From: Euglena gracilis
Taxonomy: Eukaryota > Euglenida > Euglenophyceae > Euglenales
NCBI GenBank assembly: GCA_039621445.1
Contig: CP154955.1
Coordinates: 36,745,123 to 36,809,122, forward strand
Length of the DNA: 64,000 nucleotides
Direction of reading: 5' to 3'
Positions 56,455-64,000 of this stretch are shown one piece after another. The notes under the pieces were generated by a model. It worked only from the letters and a program-made list of their open reading frames with translations. It did no database searches and had not been told where the DNA came from. Within the stretch, counting starts at the first letter, position 1, and each line of letters begins with the position of its first letter. The position numbers and the translations under genes are program-made.

Positions 56455-56604
56455 GGGTTTTGCAAGCAAACTCCGGACCTTGAGGATGGTGTCCATGGCC
56501 TCGCAGATTATAGTGTGGCACTTGCATTTGCTCAAACAGTCGCCAGCAGCAATTCGCCTTTGAAAAAACAGTTTTTCTGTCCAGTTTAGAGCTGTCTTGT
56601 CAAC
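56455..56604 (-). CDS. Unidentified internal exon, 50 codons
   Basis: Bounded by strong sites: TTTTACAG before 56604 and CCC|GTAAGA after 56455. Exactly 50 codons, with NWTEKLFFQRRIAAGDC, LSKCKCHTIIC and EAMDTILKVRSLLAKP. The Cys cluster could bind metal. With the blocks at 54.5 and 53.3 kb it may belong to a minus-strand gene upstream of PFK-1. Confidence 0.5.
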
Positions 56605-56639
56605 CTGTAAAACAACCCCGGCCAGGGGGGGTTTGGGGA

Positions 56640-57000
56640 TCCTGTTTGGTGGTCGACTCAGGGAGGGTTATAGGTGGGGGGTTTTAAATTGAGGCTGAGT
56701 GTGTGACTGGAAGAGGGCCAAAAAACACCCCCTAACCCCCCCCCCCCACTTACTGAACCCCAGTTGGTGGGATCTGGTTTGCTCGATCGCCCGAATGGGG
56801 GGGGGGGTCAGTTGGTGGGGGGGTTAATGGGTCAAGGAATTGTTGGTCAAAACCTGACCCCCCAAATGCCAAATCCCCTCAATGCAATATTTTCGGCAAA
56901 ATTCAACCAATATGGCTTTTTCATGATGCTTGGGAACACAAAAAAAGGTCCAAAAATAGATCCAATTTGGAATTTATCACACTTTTTCGGCAATTTTGAT
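56640..57000 (+). repeat. GGTTATAGGT dispersed repeat, diverged
   Basis: GGTTATAGGTGGGGGG, GTTGGTGGGATCTGGTTTGC and AATTGTTGGTCAAAACCTGA with G runs, in the order seen at 32050-32386. Confidence 0.55.
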
Positions 57001-58104
57001 TCCTAATTTGGGTGCCAATTCCTAATTGGGTGCCATTTCTTGGCTCCTACTGGGATGCGGAAACCCTCCATGTCTGGGTCGCGGGGGGGTCGCGGGGGGG
57101 GGGGGGGCGCGGGGGGTACACCCCCAACAGAACAATGTGAAACATGATAAGTGTTTGCAGTCAAGGTGCGAAAACAAAGTGTGTTGGAAACAATTCCGAT
57201 CGAACCTAAAAACTTCCCAACATTGTTTAAAGATAACCAGATGTGCAAAATTGGTTTCATCAAGATTGGATGGAAAAAATTGGCCAAAAATGCTAATATT
57301 TTTGTTCAGGACAAAAATGAATAGGGTCTTTTGGCATTGCATTGGGTCTGTTTCCTCTGCCTTCTTTTGATTGTAAAAAACACATGCAAGTTTGGCACTG
57401 CAATAAAAATCAATACAAAAAGGCTTAGGTTTAAACAATTACACTTTCATTGGGCGAACTTGTTCAAAAAATGTGATATGTTCAATAATCTCTCCTTGCC
57501 CACGGGAGGTGGGGGAGGAGTGGGAGGGTCCCTTTTTACTGTGGAAGTTTGCTTTCCGCAGAAGTTTGCTCTCTGCCGCACCTGAGCCAAAACCTGTCAG
57601 TCGCTTTTTTCTTCTTCAGAAACCCAGTAAGTCGCTACACTGCACTACAGGATTCACGTGACTAAATTTCAAAAAAAAGGCCCGAAAAAAATCTGCTACC
57701 TGCTGCGGTGGGTGAAATTGGTGGTTTTTTTGCCCACCCCCCCCCCCTCCAGGGAGAGGGGGAAGGGGGGGGGTTTGGGCCAAAAACCAACCAGACGAAA
57801 CCATCGGTCTCATGGTTTGAAAAACATAGCGATAAACATTCGTACATTTTGGTCTCACCCAAACACAAACCTGCCGATGAGGGTCATGAAATCCCACCCA
57901 AATGTGAAACTGGGGAATGTGCGCTAAATATGCAGAAAATATGCGAGAACCGGAGAAACTTGCAGCAGGAAATTCTGAAAACCCTCGGAATTTGCGCTGA
58001 AAAATTGCAAAATATGTGTTTTCAGGCCCAAAAAATGAAATGTGCGCCAAATATGTGAAATATGTGCAAAATATGCGCTCCACATCCCCCCCCCCCCGAT
58101 GTCA

Positions 58105-58230
58105 CAGATCAAGCGAATGGCTCGGATGGTGTTGCCACGGATGTGAAATGCTTGGGAGTGCCTTCACCACATGTGGATGTGTCTGCAAAACTGACATGTG
58201 AACCTAGAACACAGGAGTAAAACTGTTTAC
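58105..58230 (-). pseudogene. Possible BED-type zinc finger relic
   Basis: After GTGTTCTAG, a minus-strand frame reads FTCQFCRHIHMW, a stop, then RHSQAFHIRGNTIRAIRLIC. Cys-x2-Cys followed by a His-rich stretch resembles the BED finger of hAT transposases. The in-frame stop marks it as decayed. Confidence 0.3.
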
Positions 58231-58241
58231 TTACAGACGAC

Positions 58242-58475
58242 TCATTCCATTCCCCGAAAATGTTGTGAAAATGATAGGGAATCGAAGGAAATTGGGAGAG
58301 ATCCAAAACGTGCAAACCCCGTTATTGTCCCCTTTTGTTCATCCACAGCATTGCTATCTACCATTGCACAACCAACAACAATTTTCCTCATCAATGCCTC
58401 ATGTGTCATTCCGATCCCTTTTTTGCCCTGTGCACAATGCGCAAGAGGCCAATTTCTATTTCCCGAATTCACCAT
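58242..58475 (-). CDS. Unidentified exon-like frame
   Basis: Open frame with HEALMRKIVVGCAMVDSNAV, protein-like composition and an ATG at 58475. No motif recognised. May be linked to the transposon relics around it. Confidence 0.25.
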   Translation of the reverse strand: MVNSGNRNWPLAHCAQGKKGIGMTHEALMRKIVVGCAMVDSNAVDEQKGTITGFARFGSLPISFDSLSFSQHFRGME

Positions 58476-59183
58476 TTGTTTTTGTGTTCAGACTCAGGAA
58501 ATACATGCAAGGCGCTGGGACTTTAAACACGGTACAAAACGCCCGTAAAGCTTTACACCGAAAAATTTGAATGCATATTTTTTTATTTGGCAGCTTCTAG
58601 GTCATTTTTGCCAACACTTCCATCTGCAAAAAAAGCCAAAAAACAAAAAAAATTGTATTTTTTTTTTGCATTTTTGGACGTTTTGGTTTCGTAGTGTGGG
58701 TGTTTCCGAGTTTTAATGAAGTTTTCCTTCGGTTTCTTTGAGGTATTTTTTTTTTGTGATTCCCCCCCCAAAAAACACGTTGTTAAAAAAAACAAAAAAA
58801 CCAGCTATGCCGGGAATTACCGTATCCTTGTCTGCCCAACGCACCTTCACACCCAAAAATTGTCAAAAATCCTGTCCCCTGAAAAAATGTGGTGCATTTA
58901 CACACCCAAAACGGAATTTTGTCAAAAATGGCCCAAAATGCATCCTAAAAAATGTGACGGTTCCCCCCCCCCTGTGACCCGCACCACCCCCGAGGTTCTA
59001 ATCATGATTCCCGGCAATCATGATGCCTTGTGAAAGTTCATTGAAAAAAATGCTTTTTTGCCATTTTTTTGTTGCTTTCTCAAAAAAAAGAAAACTTGTT
59101 AACTTGTCGTTCAAGGGGAACGAGGGTGCCGATCCAATGGCAGTCCCCCACTTCAAAGTGCTCTGTTTTTTTGGAGGGTGTAC

Positions 59184-59361
59184 CTCGCTCAAGCTTGTGC
59201 ACAGATGTCAAGTGGTACGCCAAGGACATTGTGCCTGACACCCAAGCAATTGCAGCCCCATAGGGGGCACCATCAGCCTTTGGCACTTGACAAATAGCCT
59301 TCTCTCCTTTGGCTTTGGGCTTCTTGAAGTGTGGCCACACCCAAGAATCAGAAGACGACAT
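59184..59361 (-). CDS. BED-finger-like exon
   Basis: Follows TTTTCAG and starts MSSSDSWVWPHFKKPKAK, the aromatic start of BED fingers. Then comes AICQVPK, where the second Cys of C-x2-C is missing, and GTMSLAYHLTSVH, which matches the T-x-L-x2-HL-x3-H end. Donor GAG|GTACAC. Such exons usually belong to hAT transposases or proteins derived from them. Confidence 0.5.
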
Positions 59362-59432
59362 TGCTCTGAAAATCAGGAAGCAATTAACTGGGTTGGGCTC
59401 GATCGATCGATTAACTGGGGGGGTCACGATCG

Positions 59433-59651
59433 ATTAACGTGACCCCCCCCCTATATGGCACCCCCTTGGGAGCGTTTTGACCCCCCCCTGGCGACTATTG
59501 GGGGGGGGTGACAATTAGGGGGGGGGGTTACTCAATTCACCCCACATCTCCATGGGTCCATGGATAACCCCCCCCCCTAATTGTCGCCCCCCCAAGGGGG
59601 GGGGGCGACTATCAGGGGGGGTAACAAATAGGGGGGGGGTCACGTTAACCG
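59433..59651. repeat. C/G-run inverted repeat element
   Basis: ATTAACGTGACCCCCCCCC near 59433 is mirrored by GGGGGGGGGTCACGTTAA ending at 59647. Inside are further paired blocks (CCTAATTGTCGCCCCCCC and GGCGACTATCAGGGGGGG). Looks like a small non-coding fold-back element. Confidence 0.6.
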
Positions 59652-59725
59652 ATTAACGATTAACCAGTTAACCTGTCTATAACTTCAGCATAGCCAAGGC
59701 ACGTTCGGCTCTTTCCTGGCTGCTT

Positions 59726-59975
59726 TTACCGTCCAATGCCCTGGTCAAATCGCACTTTTTTCTCACCGTCTGCAGACTGTTCCATGGCGTTGCGAACTCG
59801 CATAACCATCTCATGGTGTTTGTTCATGTAGTGCAGCTGCATGCGGGTGGTGTGGCCATGTCGTGCAATAATTGCATTTGGCCTTGATCCAAAGTCCTTG
59901 TGCATTCTTCTGCACCGCTGTAAAGTGCTGCTCCAATTCTTCCCAGACAAGTGACTGCCTTCTGCCGCCAGCCAT
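59726..59975 (-). pseudogene. BED-finger exon with frameshift
   Basis: After CTCATAG, ATG at 59975 opens MAGGRRQSLVWEELEQHF and reaches KAKCNYC (C-x2-C). The matching His part (TTRMQLHYMNKHH) lies one frame over, so a one-base shift falls near 59870. The continuation (MRVRNAMEQSADGEKKVRFD) is open. Likely the start of a hAT transposase, now broken. Confidence 0.5.
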
Positions 59976-60394
59976 GGCGCCCTATGAGGAGAAAAGAAGG
60001 AGAAAAAATTAGCATAATAACTTCGATTCCATTCGCGCACACCAGTTTCGCGATTGCTGAGTATTATTATTGCTGAGTATGGGTAATTCGCAATTTTCCA
60101 TCTCCCTATTTTTTCGGAAAGAAGAGAAAAAAACTGGCCGGCAGGAGAAATTGCCCAATCCTGCTTTGCCCTGACAAAAGGTTGATTCATTGTAGTTTTG
60201 GGGACGCGGGGGAGGGGGGGGGGCGTGGGGGGGACGCGGGAGGGGGACGTGGGGGCACCACCACACCATGAACAGAGCTGGTATTTGTTTCGTTTTTGTT
60301 AATTTGTGTGACATGGGCGAGCAATGGCTTGTCATATCAGTTGATTGAGGACACTCTTTTCCGGAGAACGTTTGCTTCATGCATTCCTTGAGCA

Positions 60395-60599
60395 ATGGAT
60401 CGAAAAATTCTGTCCGAAGAAATGACCAAACTTGCTGAATTCTATTGCAGATTGAAAGCCGAGGTTGGCAAATTGGTTCAAGGTCAATTCGTGACGTTGG
60501 CTATTGACGGTGGTAAGGTGCATCGGAAGCTTCAGTCCATGTCCATGATTGTGAACAAGAAGGCATACTACTTGCACAGCGTGCCTATCCTCCACAATG
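60395..60599 (+). pseudogene. hAT-like transposase, 5' part, interrupted by insertion
   Basis: Begins MDRKILSEEMTKLAEFYCRL; then VTLAIDGGKVHRKLQSMSMI occupies the place of the LxxDGW first catalytic-Asp region of hAT (DUF659-type) transposases. The frame is cut at 60599 by the element 60600-62266. Its continuation lies at 62275. Confidence 0.6.
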
Positions 60600-60850
60600 T
60601 AGCATTGCGAATTTCGCGTAATTTAAGATTTATAAATTACGTTACTGTAAGTTACGGTAACTTACTGAAATTAATGAAATTTATGAAATTTATGAAATGT
60701 AATTTTTTGGGAAAAATTCACCTCGGCCCCAACCTCAAAAACCAAATTTCATGGCTTTCCCTCACATCTGGCAACATTGGCAAACCACAACACACCTCCA
60801 CAGCCGTGGCGTTGTTGTCCGATTTGAAATCTGCTTCAACAAATTGATAA

Positions 60851-61753
60851 TTACAATTTTTCCTTCAAAACCAGGGGTGTACCATAGTTTCCTTCAAAAA
60901 ATCGAGAAAATAAAAAAATACTTGTTTTTTGGGGGGTCTTGGGGGCCTTGGGGGGCTTCAAGGTTCTAAGGTTGTTAAACTGTACAACCCTTGCCGAAGT
61001 AACCACAACACCCATATCATGTAGCTCGGCAACCACAGCAGATATGGCCTTCTCCAAAAACTCACCAGTCTCCCTCTCGGTGACTCTTTTAAACTTAAAC
61101 AAAAGAGCTCGTCCGTCTGAAACAAAAAAAATTGATGTGAAATCTTACTAAAAAATATTCACCTGGTATATGGACGGTGAATCCCAGGGTTGGGAACTTT
61201 TGATGGTCTTCCCACCCATCCACAACAACCGCCACATATTTTGCAGCAGAAATGGCCCATAAAACCTGCTCCTTCAACCCAACTTCCAACTCTGTGATGC
61301 ATGTCAACAGAGTGTGTCTTGTGGGTGGAATGTAATCCTTTCTCAAAAAAGCCAAAAAGTCCAATGTCCAGCTTTGCTCAATTTGGTTATGGCTCGTCCG
61401 GCTCATAACAATTGCAAACGCCTAGGGAGGGACAAAGAAAAGAACAGAACCAAAAATGTGTTCGTCTTTTGCTCAGATTCCGTGAATTTGCGATCCATAA
61501 AAGAGCTTACAACCAACTGCTTCTTGGCACTGGGGGTGGTTACCATTGGGGTTGGGGCTTCCAGTTCTGCGACAATTTCTTTTCCTTTACATTCTTCCAA
61601 ATGTCTTTTCATACGTGTCTGATTACAGGATTTTTCCCAATCACACTTCTTGCACAAAACCTTCTTTGCCTTCGTCACACTTGACCCGGATAAAACATTG
61701 TTGTCTTCATCAAAAGCAACAAAAACGTCCCAGATAGCGGACTTGTGTTTCAT
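60851..61753 (-). pseudogene. hAT transposase, truncated, inside the hAT element
   Basis: Start MKHKSAIWDVFVAFDED at 61753 after CTTCACAG. BED finger: VLCKKCDWEKSCNQTRMKRH (C-x2-C, H). Next come FLAFLRKDYIPPTRHTLL and YVAVVVDGWEDHQKF with the first catalytic Asp, then ISAVVAELHDMGVVVTS. The sequence then departs from the family, so the second catalytic Asp region and the C-terminal dimerisation domain are missing. Frame continuity needs two very short introns, 61422-61450 (29 nt) and 61117-61162 (46 nt), both GT-AG and pyrimidine-rich. The element probably cannot move by itself. Confidence 0.7.
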
Positions 61754-61881
61754 TGTGTCTGTGAAGGGGGAGGAAAAGCTCACGAAACCACATCTTACCA
61801 ACTATAAGATTCCTAATATTACTTGCTAACATAGCTGTTCAGAGCTAGGCTATAATGAAAAATTTCCTGGACAGACAACCA

Positions 61882-61952
61882 TACATGTAGCCTGGTGGTT
61901 GTAGTGCATGCTTCCTAAGCGTGAGGTCGTGGGTTCAATCCCCAAACATGTA
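61882..61952 (+). tRNA. tRNA-like sequence, anticodon CCT (Arg type)
   Basis: Acceptor arms TACATGT and ACATGTA pair fully. Anticodon stem CATGC/GCGTG encloses TTCCTAA, giving CCT. A-box-like TAGCCTGGTGG and B-box-like GGTTCAATCCC are present. The D stem is weak and one T-stem pair is lost. Inside the hAT element, so a pseudo-tRNA or SINE head is as likely as a working gene. Confidence 0.45.
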
Positions 61953-62007
61953 TGTGATTTTTCCAATTATTCCACAGTGAATTTTGCCACAAAAAATGAA
62001 CCAAAAA

Positions 62008-62078
62008 AGACGACGTGGGAATCGAACCCACAACCGCAGTGTTAACGAGCGCACGCTCTACCACTCGGCTACTCGCCC
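62008..62078 (-). tRNA. tRNA-like sequence with degenerate anticodon arm
   Basis: Minus strand: acceptor GGGCGAG against GTCGTCT (six pairs, two wobble), good A box TAGCCGAGTGG, good B box GGTTCGATTCC, T stem GTGGG/CCCAC perfect. The anticodon region (TCGTTAA) does not form a proper stem, so identity is unclear. Opposite orientation to the other tRNA-like sequence, 56 bp away. Confidence 0.45.
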
Positions 62079-62274
62079 TCTAGGTCTTCCAACTGTTTTT
62101 CCATTAAATGATTACGTTCTTGAAACAAAAAAGGCATGGGCAATCCCAAATTTCAGAAGGCCTCGAAAACAAAAATTACATGGCCGTAATTTAAAAATAA
62201 ATTACGCTGTACGTTACCTGTAAGTTACACGCGAAAGTTACATTTGTAAATTACGTCGCAATGCTACCACAATG

Positions 62275-62505
62275 ACCATGAAACTATCTTGCAGGTCACA
62301 GCCCCCCCTGTGTTTCAAGGCTTGCGTTCCCGCATCATTCTCCCAGGTCTTGGAAAAGGGAAAAGAAATCATCGAGAAAATGAGTGGCATTCTTGTTGCC
62401 TGCGTTGGTGACAGTCACAGTGGCATCCAACTTGCATTGCAGAAGTTCTCTGAAAAACCCGAAAGTGTTTCATATCAGGTGTCTCACTCGTGTTTATGCG
62501 GTTAG
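62275..62505 (+). pseudogene. hAT-like transposase, 3' continuation of the interrupted frame
   Basis: Resumes just after the second CCACAATG. EKMSGILVACVGDSHSGIQL fits the region around the second catalytic Asp (normally VTDNAAN) of DUF659-type transposases. Frame linking to 60395-60599 is not simple: either a small intron or a shift near 62290-62350. No clear C-terminal hAT domain further on. Confidence 0.5.
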
Positions 62506-62639
62506 CACAATCTATCTACCTGTGCAGATGTGCGGCTCACTCCCTGCAATTGTTGATGGAAGATCTGTACAAGTTACCACCACTGTGCATGGCTTGCAAG
62601 TTGGGCCAAACCACTCGGTTTCATTTCCAGGTGCCATCT

Positions 62640-62880
62640 GGGGGGCGGCTGGCCGGCTAGCCGTCCGAGCCGTCCGGACCTCTTCAGCCGGACCAATGCT
62701 GGACGCCCAGCCGTCCGTCCGGACGAAGCATTTTTTCGCCAGCCGTCCGTCAAGCCGGACCAATGTCTGTCTTGCCAGCCGGCCGGACCCAAAAAAAATT
62801 TCCTTCCTTGGTATATATCCGCCCAGAGTCGCGTGCACTGGGGGTGGTTCGGGTCACGGGGGGGGGGGTCACGGGGGCAG
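62640..62880. repeat. GCCGTCCG/CCGGAC-rich block
   Basis: Repeated CAGCCGTCCG and GCCGGACCAATG phrases followed by G runs. Resembles the CCGGGCC-rich end of the element near 53030-53090 in style only. Non-coding. Confidence 0.5.
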
Positions 62881-63064
62881 GGATTGTCAAAAAGCAATTT
62901 AAATCAGGTAATTTTGGACACCCGATTTAAATCCCTCACGAATTTTCGACAATCGCAGAAAATTGTCAATTATTATCCGCCATCACTCGCGATTTTGAAT
63001 TAGGGTTTTATCAGTGTATTTTTTATTTGTCTATTTTTTAGTGCCTCTTTTTTTAGCATAAAAT

Positions 63065-63214
63065 ATGGCGGACAACTGGCCCCTTGTTGGTTTACAAGCT
63101 GCTGTCAAGGCCGAGTTCGATCAAGTTCGAAGTTCAAGTTCAATGGTTCAAGTTTACAACTTACAAGTCCTGCTGGTGCAGGTGCTGGTCCTCTTCTGCC
63201 TGGTGGAGAGGTAG
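63065..63214 (+). CDS. Possible first exon or short ORF
   Basis: ATG at 63065 begins MADNWPLVGLQAAVKAEF and runs 49 codons to a TAG ending at 63214. A TATA-like CATAAAATATGG overlaps the start. A donor-like GAGAG|GTAGAA lies at its end. No homology recognised, and nothing downstream clearly continues it. Confidence 0.25.
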   Translation: MADNWPLVGLQAAVKAEFDQVRSSSSMVQVYNLQVLLVQVLVLFCLVER

Positions 63215-64000
63215 AAGAAGTCATGCTGGTGCAGGCAGAAGAAGTCCCCCAGCTATGTTTCATTCAAGGATGTGGCTGTGAACTGGTGTGCATCGTAGTG
63301 GTAGTTCTGTGCGTGCAGTTTGTTTCCCCCACAGGTGTGATGCTGGAGACGGTCTCACTGGGGAAGGACGAATTTCAATTGTTGGTGCTGGATACCGTCT
63401 TCTTGGGAGAAGGATGAACTTGAAGTTATTTGGTGGTTTCTAAACTGCTTTGCTTGCATGTTTTTGTCTTTTCTGTGCTTTGTCTGGAAAAGAAAGTAAT
63501 GCGTATGATGTGGTTTAATGTCAATGGGCAAATCAGGGGCAAATGGGGCAGGTGGATTTGTCCGGCATGAATGGGTCCGGATTTGCACATGTTGGTGACA
63601 ATTTTTTTCCTGAAAGAAAGTTTTTCAGCTTGGATTGTTGCACAGGTGGGGGCAATTTTAGTGTGTTGGCCAGTTTTGGTCCACAGGTGTCCAGTTTTGG
63701 TGGGGTCAATTTTTTTGGGTTTTGGCCAAGGGAGGTCAACCTGTGTGCCACAACTGGGCACCATGCTGTGACAAAAACTTTTCGGGGCTAGATGTTACAG
63801 TTGGCTGTGCAGGCTAGTTTTTGCAGTGGCTGTGGCAAAAACTTTTGGGACCAGTTTTTTGCAGTTGGTTGTGGCACAAACCTTGTGGCACAAAACCCCC
63901 CAATGGCCGAATACTGTCCCCCCACTCCCCCCTGTGCCCAAAACTGTCCCCCCCCCCTGTGGGCCCCAAAACTGCCCTGTGCTACCGAGAACTGTCCCCC

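Larger units (their letters stand above)
60600..62266. mobile_element. hAT element (1667 bp) with perfect 8-bp target duplication
   Basis: Ends TAGCATTGCGA and TCGCAATGCTA (11-bp perfect inverted termini, with GTAATTTA just inside both). Flanked by CCACAATG at 60592-60599 and 62267-62274. It carries a short transposase gene on the minus strand and two tRNA-like sequences. It is inserted within a second hAT-like transposase frame on the plus strand. Confidence 0.92.

Overview
This window is nuclear DNA from a eukaryote with an intron-rich and very repeat-rich genome. Protein-coding signal comes in short blocks bounded by GT(or GC)...AG, separated by non-coding DNA full of C/G runs, A/T runs, arrays and transposon debris. 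The recognisable enzyme is a plant/protist-type phosphofructokinase (TCGGLCPG signature), so a protist or alga is likely, but I cannot place the species. Nothing looks bacterial: no operons, no ribosome binding sites, no CRISPR.

Two phosphofructokinase (PFK) genes lie head to tail on the minus strand. The upstream copy (PFK-1) has 14 exons from about 49530 down to 18489. It keeps the GGDGT and PKTIDND active-site motifs and is predicted to encode about 500 residues. The downstream copy (PFK-2) has 11 exons from 16457 to 4275 and 468 codons, with GC-rich exons. Its two key motifs have become GGEDV and PKTIVND while the reading frame stays open, so it looks like a catalytically inactive paralogue. 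I fixed exon borders by hand from splice motifs, alignment of the two copies and reading-frame phase. All phases close in both models.

The introns hold most of the sequence. PFK-1 intron 2 (16.7 kb, 31484-48232) contains an array of units of about 1-1.5 kb. Each unit opens with GCTGAGCTCTT, a hairpin and a long C run, then has sub-repeats of about 162 bp, and usually ends with AAGAGCTCAGC. Related copies sit in PFK-2 intron 5 (9904-10850) and upstream of PFK-1 (51591-53140). PFK-1 intron 8 holds a 1.57-kb near-perfect palindrome made from two 3' halves of a Tc1/mariner element (TA duplication). Three small hAT-type elements (6277-6626, 7358-7715, 21343-21789) lie in PFK introns, two of them with perfect 8-bp target duplications. 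PFK-2 intron 1 carries an 800-bp TATAC microsatellite.

From 49.9 to 64 kb lie a reverse transcriptase remnant, several unidentified exon-like blocks on the minus strand (51-58 kb), and a cluster of hAT/BED transposase remains (58-62.6 kb). In that cluster a 1667-bp hAT element with a perfect CCACAATG duplication, and two tRNA-like sequences inside it, is inserted into a second hAT-like transposase gene. The remaining long stretches (1-4.2 kb, 16.5-18.5 kb, 55-56 kb, 57-58 kb, 62.6-64 kb) hold dispersed repeats and no gene I can identify.
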